From Sipunculus nudus (Eukaryota; Annelida; Sipuncula; Golfingiida; Sipunculidae), in contig CM049308.1 in NCBI GenBank assembly GCA_026874595.1, positions 74,620,624 through 74,684,623 of the forward strand: 64,000 bases of DNA, written 5' to 3'. The position numbers were made by a program, and so were the translations under genes. A model generated the notes under the pieces. The model saw nothing but the letters and a program-made list of their open reading frames with translations. It was not told where the DNA came from and did no database searches. Positions within the stretch are counted from its first letter, which is position 1. Each line of letters opens with the position of its first letter. Below, one piece after another: positions 1-11,400 of the stretch.

Positions 1-131
1 AAATAACAATAATTAAGACAAATTGTAAATATAAAGGATGCTTCGACAACAGCCATTCCAAATATAACCAACAAATGGCATTTGTCCGTTAAACATTTTT
101 ACATTGATAAATCTACGGACCTTATTGCGTA

Positions 132-1027
132 CGGTGGCTGATTTAGGACACAGAAAAAATACTGATCTCGAGATGTTCAGTCGAGATCTCCATATGTTGA
201 GTCGAGATCTCGAGATAAAATTTAAATATAAAAAAAAATGTCCACGTGGGCGTTGTACGAACGATTCGATGCTTATTTGACAAAACAAAGATAAAGGGAC
301 CGACTCCGATTTCTTACGTCTGTCAAATAAACAAAATCCGTGAACACTTCATAGAAATGAGCTACGGGGTATAGGTTGTACCTTTTGTTTATAACATGGG
401 TGGGGGGGGGGGGGGGGGGAGGGGGGTCGCCAAAATGGCCACTGATGGTAATAGAAACACTTCCGGCAAAGACATCTGGCTTCAATTCAGAGAGTACAGA
501 GTTCTCTAAATGTAAAATATTGCATTGTTTCATATTCTCTAACGAACATTTTCAACTATAGGGATCTTTCAGTAACTCGCTGTCAAGTTTTTATCTGTAT
601 GTAACATGTTAAAATTGCCTTGAGTTCTTTAATATGTATATATTAGCTGGTATCACAAAAATTGGAGATGGAATCGAGTCATTTTACCAAATATGTTAGG
701 TGTGTGAAGCTGTTACATCTAGCCTGGCACCAGTTTATCAGCATCTATTATACATCATGCCACTAGACATTTATATTTCAGGTTATCTGTGATTTATGTT
801 GAAAAGAATGTTTTTTAAAAGCTTTTAACAAAATTAAATTTATGATTTAAATTATTCATCATACCATGCTATGTTACAATCATGGATATTCAGCTCTCTG
901 TGGCTATATATATAATGATGGCTGTACATGGATTATAAATAATTGGTATCCATACTCAATTCAAGAATTTGATTATATCTCGAGATCTCGAGATAAATAT
1001 TTTTTTTCTGTCCTTAATCAGCCACCG
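132..1027. mobile_element. TA-flanked inverted-repeat element, 0.9 kb
   Basis: The ends read CGGTGGCTGATT and AATCAGCCACCG, flanked by TA on both sides (130-131, 1028-1029). CTCGAGATCTCGAGAT palindromes lie just inside each end. A G-run (402-426) and unremarkable AT-rich sequence fill the interior. There is no transposase, so it is a non-autonomous DNA transposon. Confidence 0.65.
402..426. repeat. G-run
   Basis: 18 consecutive G, one A, then six G. It lies in the 132-1027 element. Confidence 0.95.
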
Positions 1028-1029
1028 TA

Positions 1030-2690
1030 ATGACGCGGTATTGTAAATATACACGGAATCTTTCGCAGGTGCTACCATTGACAATTTACGTGATACAACA
1101 GCTGCCAGAATTGTTGCAGACATAAATGCACGATGATAGTGCAGGGACAATTGATGTGGTCTTTTCAGCTTTATTCAAAAGGATTACCTTAATGAATTTG
1201 GGGATTAACCATTATTGCATGCTGAAATACGACATGGGTCCTAAGGGGTCGAGAGTCACATGTTGTTTACATTTACTGATCACTCAAGTGAGTCGTTGAC
1301 TGGGTCAAATGTCAGGTCAAACATGCTTTAGTCCGTATCAAATGGCAGGGTCCTATCATTATAGCTTAATAGATATTTGACCCTGTATGGAGGTTGCATT
1401 ATAGGGCGCCTATCCATTTATGCGGGGTCCCGCATGGATAAAATCCAAGTGGTGTATTATCATTGTCCCCTTTCCATACTTCCCGCATGCGGATTTTTTA
1501 ATTCGATCCAGCAGCGTTGGATTTATGCGGGGGTCCGCATGCGGATCCTACATGCGGTATATCAGCTTACGATGTGTTCTTGTCTGTGCAAAGGATTAAA
1601 GAACCGCCAGAGCTACAAGGCCGCAAAAAAAGAGAGAATATTTTACCAGTCTTCATTGGGAACGGCTCGGGAGCCAACCCTATAGGTAAAGTGTGACAGG
1701 AGACCGCTATACCATATGAGCCTGGCTAGTGAGATATGATAGTATAATCCTCTTCAAGCCTTACCGCGCCAGTATAAATGTTTACACTGTTTATTGAATG
1801 AAACTTTACACTTAAATTTAAGAATTACGATTATATGTGCATGCGTGAACTACAATAAAGGGGCTATCCGCATGCGGGGACCCGCGCGGGTTCCGCACTG
1901 GCAACTTACGCATATATGGAATGACAGTGCCTCTCAACTTAAATACAGAACTCAGTTTCACAGTGAAAAGATAGGAACTGTAGGCATTGGACCAATTGAC
2001 TTACCTCAGAATATCACTGCTGATACCTGGGTAAACAGCCATATTCAACCCATCTGCTTTTCAAAATTGAAGCCAAATCGCACGTGGTTTGTTCCTGACG
2101 ATGGATCTCCATGCAGGGCGACGATATCCTTCTAAATATTGCCTTTAACTTAAATTACTGTGCCGACAATATGAAGAAGTAAAGGATTATACTGGGTCCG
2201 ATTTATTAAGCAAAGACGAGGGAGAACGGAACATATTGGAATTTATTCATGCACCTTACGAAAATTAAGAGTGATTTAGATTTTATATCGTGCGTCTAAC
2301 CAAAAGTTCTCCACCATGCATACTTTATTTACCCTTTTTGTCCATATTTTAAAATTGCCTTTTCGGGGCACCAAAGTGGGAAAGGACGCCCATGCATGGT
2401 AGTAGTGACGTCACTTTATGGAAGTAGTGCCATACAATTATGTCCGGCAACGGTAAAAATCGCTCACAGACCGATTCGTAAAATAGCCGGATAGTTGTAT
2501 ATACCGCATTGTCGTTGCCGTGCCGTACACACGTGTTCACTCCAATGAAATTTCATATGACCTTTTTGCCTCATTATCGTTGGCAAATTGTCGTTGCCGG
2601 AAAAACGTACGAGTGTGTACACCGCTTTGTCCTATAACAATAGTACATGTTTTCATTCCTTTAGTAGTGAAGGAAATTGAAAAGTGATCA
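1030..2690. other. Intergenic, palindromic GCATGCGG sequence
   Basis: No supported gene. CCGCATGCGG-type palindromes occur at about 1417-1435, 1491-1500, 1530-1556 and 1866-1893. A perfect TGACGTCA lies at 2407-2414. GTCGTTGCCG is repeated near 2511 and 2590. Confidence 0.5.
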
Positions 2691-4070
2691 ACCCAGCAGA
2701 ATAACTAGACGACCAGAAGTCGAGCGCTTGTCGGAAATGATGTTGAAACAGCCAAATGAATGAACAATGACAAAGAGGAATAAAATGAGCCATATTTTGT
2801 GAAGATAGGACGAATATATTGACACAGTTATGATCGAAATAAGATTTTGACGTGTTTTGATGACTTTGACTTTGGACCTATAAAAATACACATATAGCTC
2901 CAAGAAATCGTACCGATATACGATATGTGTAAGTTAAAATGTAATTCCTGCAAAGCTTTGGCCTGTAGAATGGTAAATATCAGACAAAAACAAACAAGAA
3001 AACAAATCGAGCTGGGAAAATGATAAACAGACAGACATACTGATGAAGTGACACATTTGAGATTACAGATGATTAGATAAGCCTATGGAGAAATTGTTGA
3101 GGAACAAAATGAGCTATAATTTATGTAGGTAAGGTTAATAATTTTGGAGATACGGCCAAAAAAGGGTATGTTGTAGTGTTTCAAATGGAGCGCCCCCTAG
3201 CGGCTATTTTCCGAAAAGGAAAGGTCACTTTTAAGATTTTTGTACAGGACAAATGATGTACAAGTTTGAAAAGGGTTCATGCAAAACTGTAGCCTGTAGA
3301 ATGCGAATTGCACGTTGCAAGAACAAGCAAACAGACGAAATTGAAGGCTACTGACAAACAGACAGACATACTGACAAAGTGACACGTCTGAGATAACAGA
3401 TTACTGTCCAAACTGATGAAGAAGGTAAAGAGAAGCAAAATGAGCTTTAGTTTATGAAGGTAAAGTTTATAGTTTTGGAGATATGGTCAAATAATGTTTC
3501 GTTGTAGTTTATCAAGTGGAGCGCCCACTAGCAGCTTTATTCCGATAATGAATCACTTTCTTTATATTTCTGTAAGACATATGATGTACCAGTTTCAAAA
3601 GGAATCCAGCAAAAATGGCCTGTAGATTGCTAATTGTAAGATGCAAGAACCATAAAAGAGGCGAAATTGAGGACTACGGACAAACACAGACAGACATATT
3701 GACACAGGATTTGGACCAGTCGACTAAAACAGTTTATTGAGAAGACCCAAAGGAAGAAACTGAGCCTAAATTTTTGGAGATGGGACAAATATTGAAGATG
3801 TTATGACGAAAAATAAACTTTCGATGTTTTTTGATGACCTTGACCTTTGACCGATATCAACAAAAATCAACAGGCATCGGAGACTTTTGGTTTTCTGTCA
3901 ACTGTAAAAGTTTGAAAGCGTTCTCTGCAAATTGTGCATTTAAGACTGGAGACAGACAGACATTGTTACAAACAGACATACGGAACTGATCAACATGCTT
4001 GCGAAATCGAAGATTTCCTGCAAACAGAAAACGTAATAAAATTGATCTGATATAAAACACCAAGCAAAAC
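2690..4070. repeat. Degenerate ~330-bp tandem repeat
   Basis: Recurring landmarks are gcctgtaga (about 2960, 3291, 3618), a cagacagacata run with gacaaagtgacac, and ggagcgcccnctagc (about 3187 and 3517). The spacing is about 330 bp. The copies are diverged and carry no open frame. Confidence 0.65.
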
Positions 4071-5293
4071 AAAACATCTTTATTAATTTATATTACAACA
4101 AATAGTACTCAGTCATAACAAACCCCTTTAACAAAACTGTCGCACATATTTGCAGGCCCTTAAACATATAGGAATTGATGTGAATTTCTCTTCCTTGTTC
4201 GTAGAGAGATTACAAACTTTTCAAGAAATTAATTCCCAAATCCTATATAAATTTTAATTTCTGATAGACGAGTATCTAACAATATATTTATCCGAAAGAA
4301 AAGGAAATTGTTTTACACAGTCACAAATTCATAAGAACGATTTCTCATATATATGCATATCTGCACGCATATAGGTGTTAGGCTTAATAATTTAGCAATA
4401 AGCTAAGGTTTCTTGATTATTCCATGCCCCTAAGATATAACAGTCAGAGCTCTAAGTGATACTTATATGGGTAACTGGTATATTTCATCCTATTTAAGGG
4501 TCAGTGCCACCTTCTGTCAAGGAATTTATCCTTAAAAACACAGACACAAACATTTTTTCATTTAACGGGAATGTGTACTACTGAACCTGAATGATTCAGA
4601 GGACAGATGAGAAGGACCTAATACATTTGTGCTTTTTTGAGGATCTAAGTACTTAATAGTAACATGGAATCCTTGGTATTTATTCACAAAAATTATTGAA
4701 ATGAACTAATTAATAGTGGATTCAAGCATTTTGCAAGTACATAATAACTAACACAATTGTACACCACAGGTCTCTAACACAGGTACCAGTATCAATATCA
4801 TTACACCCGGAGTAATACTGATCAACAACATCACAGTTAATATATGTAGCCACACTGCAAGGTAACTGTATTAAGCGGATACGTAATTTCCCAACATCCT
4901 ATAGTTAAGATATGTGTATATTATTAGGCAGCAGTCCCCTGAAACACCCAAAACACTGGTGTTTTAGGTACCTATGGAGGAACACTGTGAAACACACACT
5001 ATACTTCAAATCTGAAGCCAAAACATAACACCAATCAATAAATAATCATTTGTTGAATATATCAATGCAATATTTTATCATAATTATATAAAATACAGTT
5101 AAATGGCCGGCATACACGGCACCCATTTATGCCGCCAATTATGACGCTGCCCTCTTGTGGCACAAGTCCAAATCTATGTGCAAATGTTTGGCATCAAATT
5201 CAAATTTAAATAAGTGTTTCATAACAGGTAAAACACTGATGCTTTGGTGTTTCAGGTGACTCAAAGGGAGCATCCTATACTGTTGATAATTAC
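4060..5293 (-). other. Probable 3' UTR of the TPR gene
   Basis: There is no coding sequence here. Minus-strand AATAAA signals occur at 4684-4679 and 4084-4079; either could be the polyadenylation signal. A MITE occupies 4934-5260. The UTR end is not proven. Confidence 0.35.
4934..5260. mobile_element. 327-bp MITE in 3' UTR
   Basis: The ends (GTCCCCTGAAACACC... and ...GGTGTTTCAGGTGAC) are inverted repeats of about 33 bp. The interior has no open frame. It lies between the stop codon of the TPR gene and its candidate polyadenylation signals. Confidence 0.6.
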
Positions 5294-5433
5294 TCAGATC
5301 CAGCACTTGAACTTGAAGAAAGCCTGCATGTCCGGATCATCCACACTCTTGCCATTGACACCTGCATAAACCTCTTTCAGTAAATTGGTCTTGAACTTGC
5401 TGTCCAATATGGCTACATGCTTCTCTAGGCAAG
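5294..5433 (-). CDS. TPR gene exon 20 (terminal)
   Basis: Residues 1094-1139, ending AFFKFKCWI, then TGA at 5296-5294. Acceptor ttctacag. The C-terminus is a conserved-looking amphipathic helix. Confidence 0.86.
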
Positions 5434-8400
5434 CTGTAGAAAATAACATACATTCATATTAACCTTTCATGTAAAAATTACAAGAAACTTTTGTGTCACA
5501 CAATCAGCTTAATAGTTTGAATGTATATTCATGAAACTGTGTATGACTAAAAGAAGTAATTAAATGTTCTGTCACCTTCAGATGATTTAAAAAAATTAAA
5601 TGCCACATTAACTGTTTAAACTGGGGATTCAAATATGCAGGATTATGATACCTAAGTGGCACCATGCAAGTATAGATCAGCCGAAGAGTAGGAAAATGTA
5701 TAAAAGAGAAGAGCTAGTTTTTTAATGGGGGAATTGTCCACAAAAGCTGAAAATGCACACTTAAACATGTCAACTATAGGTGTAGAAGTTATTTTTATGC
5801 AGCAATCATGATTTACTTACCTATTCCCATGACCTTGCCTAAAGCAATCATATTTGATTGCAGTCGTGGATCATCATATTCCTCTGCCTTCATGAGTAAA
5901 CGGACAATTTCACCAAAAATGTAGGCATCATCAAATGTGGGATTTTCTGATACAGGAAACTTGCAGTAAATATCCACAGCACCCATGGGGTCCTTTTTCA
6001 CCAAGAGTTCTGCAACCTCTATATAAGCATCATGCACCTGAAATAATAAATAAGAAATAATAAATAATAATTCTAAGGTAACTACAGTATTTCAATAAGT
6101 GAATAAACAAAACTGTTTACCCTGCATTATTAGATGCTGACTAAAAATTTCTTTAATGCATTTTGAAGGAAGTTTAACTTTGATCAATTAGTTCAAATAC
6201 AATTTTGATGTGACTGGTCAAGAATGTGTTTTGTGCCAAAAGCCTACAGATAACATAATTATGAATTTTGTATTTTGAAGACATTTAACTAGGCCAACAG
6301 CCTTTTATTTGTAAATGGCAAACAAACCAACACGTGACAGCTTCTCTGAAGTGCATGTATATTGAGATATCTTCTGAAGTGTCTGTTATAGAAGGTGCTC
6401 ATTTTAGACATCATGTGCATGTATTCATGAGGTCATATACCTCCGGTGCCATAGGGATAACCTCATTATAAATACTTTTGAGGAAACACAGGCTTATGTC
6501 AGGTGTGTCTGTTATTGAAGGTGCTCATTTTTAACATCATGTGTATTCACGAGGTCATACCTCAGGTGCCATGGTGATGACCTCATTATAATACTTCTGG
6601 CATTCACTAAGATCTTCAGTGTTCTTGGCCAGGGCTCTGGCAAGTCCAAGCCTGGCATGATAGGTCTTTCTGTTCATTGGTGCTGGAGCCTTTCCAGCTG
6701 ACTTGGCCTCATTCTGGGCTGCTTCTGTTTGTCCCGTGGTCTCCTCTGTCTTCTTATCTATTTTATTGTGGTGAAGAATTATAGTTTACACACACACATA
6801 CTCAGTAAAATTGCATTCATCTGTTCTTTAAACACAAGTTGCAATCAATGAATAATTTAATATTTTCTTTTCTTTAAAAAAATTTGTGAATTCCTTTGGC
6901 ACGATATGGGGCCTGTTGCAATAACATTATACTAAACTTAAGCCCAGTAGAGCAAAATCCCATTTTTACAATTGTATGTGATATCATGATGGTTACTACA
7001 TGTATAGTGATGCACAGATGCCAATGGGCCTAAGTCTACTACATTGGCTTAGGTCACCTAAGTTCAACACACCCATGACCCCTTAATGTGCAGTTGTCTA
7101 TGAAACACCATAGTTCATGGCTGCAACTATCTGCAGGCTTTAGGTATATTTAACACTTTGCAAATTTCAAAGAACATGAATATGACAATGAAAAGCAGAA
7201 ATGCTGAAAATGTACAATATTCTTTGAAAGACAGAAGATTTTGGAAGGTCTTTAGTGTTAAGTTCTTGGAATTTATTTCAAAAATTTATGCATAAGTATA
7301 GACCAATAAAAATACCACCAAACAGACTTTTTGGTACAACTCTAACAGATACCTTTGTTGCCTGAAGCTGGTCTTGCTCCAGGCTTGGCGCTGCCATTCT
7401 TTGCTGATCCAGGCCTTGTACCAGTCTTTGAGCCTGGTCTGGCTGGGGCTTTGCTGGATGCTGGGCTGGTTCCAGCTGCTTTACTTGCTGTACCTACAGC
7501 CTTTACAGGGCTGCCACCAGGCTTGGCAGGGGCGGTTTTGGCTCCAGGCTAAAAAGAACTGTCATGTAGTTGTTGCATTCTTAAAAAAAAAAGATAAATT
7601 AGCAGGAACATCAATAAAGTGATCAAAATCATAAGTCTATTGAAAGAGTAATCCAAAATGTCATGCCTCACTGAAACTGTTGATATTTGTAATATTTTGA
7701 AGGGAGGGGGAGGAGACTTCTCTTGTCCACTTGCCCTGGGTAAAGATCCTCCCTATGTCTCTTAGGAAAGTCACTCAGTTGATAGTTCTAGGGTCCCAAC
7801 ATAAGAAGGAGATGAATGAAGTTAAGCACAAGTGAAGCAACTCTCCATATCTAAAGTGAAATGCTTACCCCAAGGACCAGCAGTATGATCATGTTTTTGC
7901 ATATTTATGAGAATTATTCTAAATTTGGACAGATTTTTTTTTGTCAATCCTGGCGATGTAAAACTAAATTTATGTGTTGCTGTATTTTATCCATGGGAGA
8001 AATCCTACAACATGACAAAAAGGTCTATGTTGAGACTTATTACAGTTTTCCTGGTTAAACATGAAATCTGACCAATTAGAATTTGAAGAAGGCATGTAAA
8101 TGACTTGGGCTCACCTTACTTGGAGTCATGGCTTTGCTTGCTGCTCCAGCCTTTGGTGCTGCAGTGCGTGCTGCAACATGACAACAGCCTATATCAGGAT
8201 ACAAACAAAATGTAAAGTGGGAACTGCTGATAAGGTAACTGTGAGAGTATGATTCATTAATCAAGATTACATTGGGCAAAGCTTGTTTGAACAATATCTA
8301 TCACCATATTAATAGTAGTTGGAATCAATTCTTACTTTTTCATTTCCTCATTTATATTTTATGACTTATCCTGGATACAAAGGAAAGAGATTATTTTGGG

Positions 8401-11400
8401 ACACAAAAAGTAGGTTATCTAGGGTGTTGAAACCTGTGACTCAAGATCCCACAGTAGTTGCATGATCAATATTCCTGTAAAATTTGGCAGTGATAATTGT
8501 GCCCTTTCTGGGATATTTCTAGTAACTAGCATTAGGTCATGTGTAACATGTAATATTTTTTTTACATTTCCATGAATTAATTTATTTCATTTTATACTCA
8601 TTTACTTCTCAAGAGGTGTTCTCTCTTACATACCCACCAAATGTCCAGCTCTTTCATATTCCTTAAATTTGTTTACCTTAGCCTAGTTTAAAACTTAATA
8701 ACCTGATCTGTTTAACATATTGTAAACTCAGGTGCCATAGCCAGCAATTCTAATGAAATTCAAGGTCTATTAAAGAAATTTCCCAAAAATTCTAAATTCA
8801 AGCACTTTCAATATCTTATAAACTAAAAGTTTGTTTTTGAGATGTAAAAACAGATATATGTCTTCCATCCGTATAGGTCTCTCATCCAAATTTTGAGGAA
8901 AAAAAGATTTTAGGGACTGTTTTAAAAGTTAAGGGTGCACAAAAATCCTAGATTTCTGAAGATTTGGCCTTAAAGATGAAGGTCAAGGTCACCAGTTTTC
9001 CATCTTTTTTGAGAACTTGGTTGAAACATCTCGTGTATGGTATCAAATTAAAAAAAGAATCTGCAGAACTTCAAAGTTACCATATTCACAAGTAATTGTA
9101 AAAACAATGAACAATATTTTCACCTTGAAGATCCAGGTCAGGGTTACCAGTTTTTGAAATCATCCAAGAAGTTGGTTGAAACAAATTGTGTATCAATTTG
9201 TGAAAAAATATGCCATACTTTAAAAGTTATGGGGTTGTCAACAAATTTTTATTTGGCTTATTTTACCTTGAAGATGAAATCAAGGTCACAAGTGTTCCAT
9301 CTTGTTTCTGATCTCCTTCAAGAAATTGGTGGAAACATCTCATGTATCAAATTTAAGGGAAAAAATATGTAAAACTTAAAAAGTAATGAGGTTCACAAAA
9401 AATTTCAATTTCAGGTTAAGTGACCTTGAAGGTGTGGTCAAGGTCACAGGCCTTCAAAATTATCTGAGATTTTGGTAGAAACAATTTATATCTCAATTTT
9501 AATGATAAAATTTATAGTGGTTCAAAAGTTATCACCTTCAGAAAAACAAGTGACCCATGGGTCATGACGCTCAGCTGACTGGGAAGAGATTCGCAAAAGG
9601 AAATTTTATCATCAGAATGGTAGTATATACCCATTCAACTGAAGCATCAAACAGATAAACCAACAGGCCAAGATAGTGTCTGTATTTATATATCTCAAAA
9701 ATAGAGAAAAAAATGTGTAAACTTTAAAAACTAGAATACGGGTCGCCAACAAGGAACTACGTGTATCCGCCAAAATCAGAGTGGAATGGGTGAAGTGAGG
9801 CATGGATTGAGTGGCAAGGGGAAATAGAGTGAGGTATGTTGCATATTAGCATGGATGTCTGCAGCCTAAATGTGTTTGTTGGTTGTGCCACCTACCACAA
9901 ATCCAGAAAGCTGTCTAAGTTGTATACATATGTGAAATTTTAGGCAGAAAAGTCAAACCACTGCATGTATATGAGTGATTTTAGCCCACGGCAGACAAAC
10001 AGACAGACCCTGTGAAAATGGTTGCAGGTGGCCCCTCCAGTTTTGTGTATGATAAAGAACTATGTGAGATCTAAACACATGCGTAATTTTGGCCCAATCG
10101 GTCAAATGGTTCCTGAGATATGAGCTTGGATGTCTGCAGCGTTAAATAGAATGTAGGTGGCGCCACCTGTCATAAAATCATGGAAGCTGTCCAGGATGTA
10201 TAAACCTGCAAAATTTTAGGCAGTTATGTCATACCACTACAGAGAAATGAGTGATTTTAGCCCAGGGCAGACAGACAGACGCTGTGCACAAATGGTTGCA
10301 GGTGGCCCCTCCAGTTTTGTGTATGATATAGACCTATGTGAGATCTATACACATGCACAATTTTGGCCCAATCGGTCAAACGGTTCTCGAGATATGAGCT
10401 TGGATGTGATCAGCGTGAACATGAATGTAGGTGGCACCACCTGTCATAAAATCAAGAAAGCTATCCAGGATGTATACGCATGCCGAATTTCAGGTGAATT
10501 AGTCAATCCACTGCAGAGATATGAGTGATTTTAACCCAAGGCAGATGAACAGATGGACACTGTGCAAACATGGTTGCAGGTGGCGCCACCATTTTTTTGT
10601 ATGTTATTAAGCTATCCAAGGGCTACATTTGTTTAAATTTTATTTCCTGATCGGTCAAACGGATCCCGATATATGAGGGTTTATGTGTGTAAACAGATGC
10701 ACCAATGGACACCGGGCAGAAAGGAAAGGTCAGAAGTCAACGCTAAGTAGTGAGGCACCAGTTCACATGTGACCTGATAATTGGTGTAAGTTTCGGAAAA
10801 ATCGGTCCATTAGTCTCAGAGGAGTTCTCCGTGAATGAACGCCGTGGCGGAACCCGGTCAAAAACATAGTATCCGCAAAACTTTGTTTTGGCAGATACAA
10901 TTAAAAATACAGGTGGCTCCACCAGTCTGCAGAAACTAATAAAAACACTTAATGGTCAATATCCATGCAAAGAATCATGCTGATCTCTGCATTAGTTGTT
11001 CAGATACTTCAGCTTTTGTATCAAATTGTCCATTATTCTGAGGGATACTTCGAAGTCCTATAGCTTGAAGGATATGGGTAACAGAGACCTAATTTCAAGT
11101 TTCCACAGGCACTTTTCATGGGCCTCCTTGCATGACAAGAATGAAGATTCTAGGTCCAGTTGTTACAATTTGTACCCTGTTGACAGATAACCACATCTTT
11201 AAAGGTCTCAAAAATAGAGAAAAAAATTAGTAAAAAATTGAATAAAATAGAGGTGCCGCACCCAGTCTGCAAAACTGATGGAACAGCTCATGATCAATAT
11301 GTATGCCGAAAATCATGACCATCAGTGCTGTAGTTATTGAGATACTGCATTTTTGTATCAAATTTTTCATTATTCTGGGTGGTATTTTGGAGCCATACAG

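Noticed and set aside
7355-7622. Plus-strand open frames rich in Ala/Gly/Pro/Leu
   Set aside because: They are antisense to exon 17 of the TPR gene and have no splice or start support.
8930-9450. CRISPR-like array of direct repeats
   Set aside because: Units are about 150 bp, diverged, and in animal intronic DNA with no fixed repeat-spacer structure.
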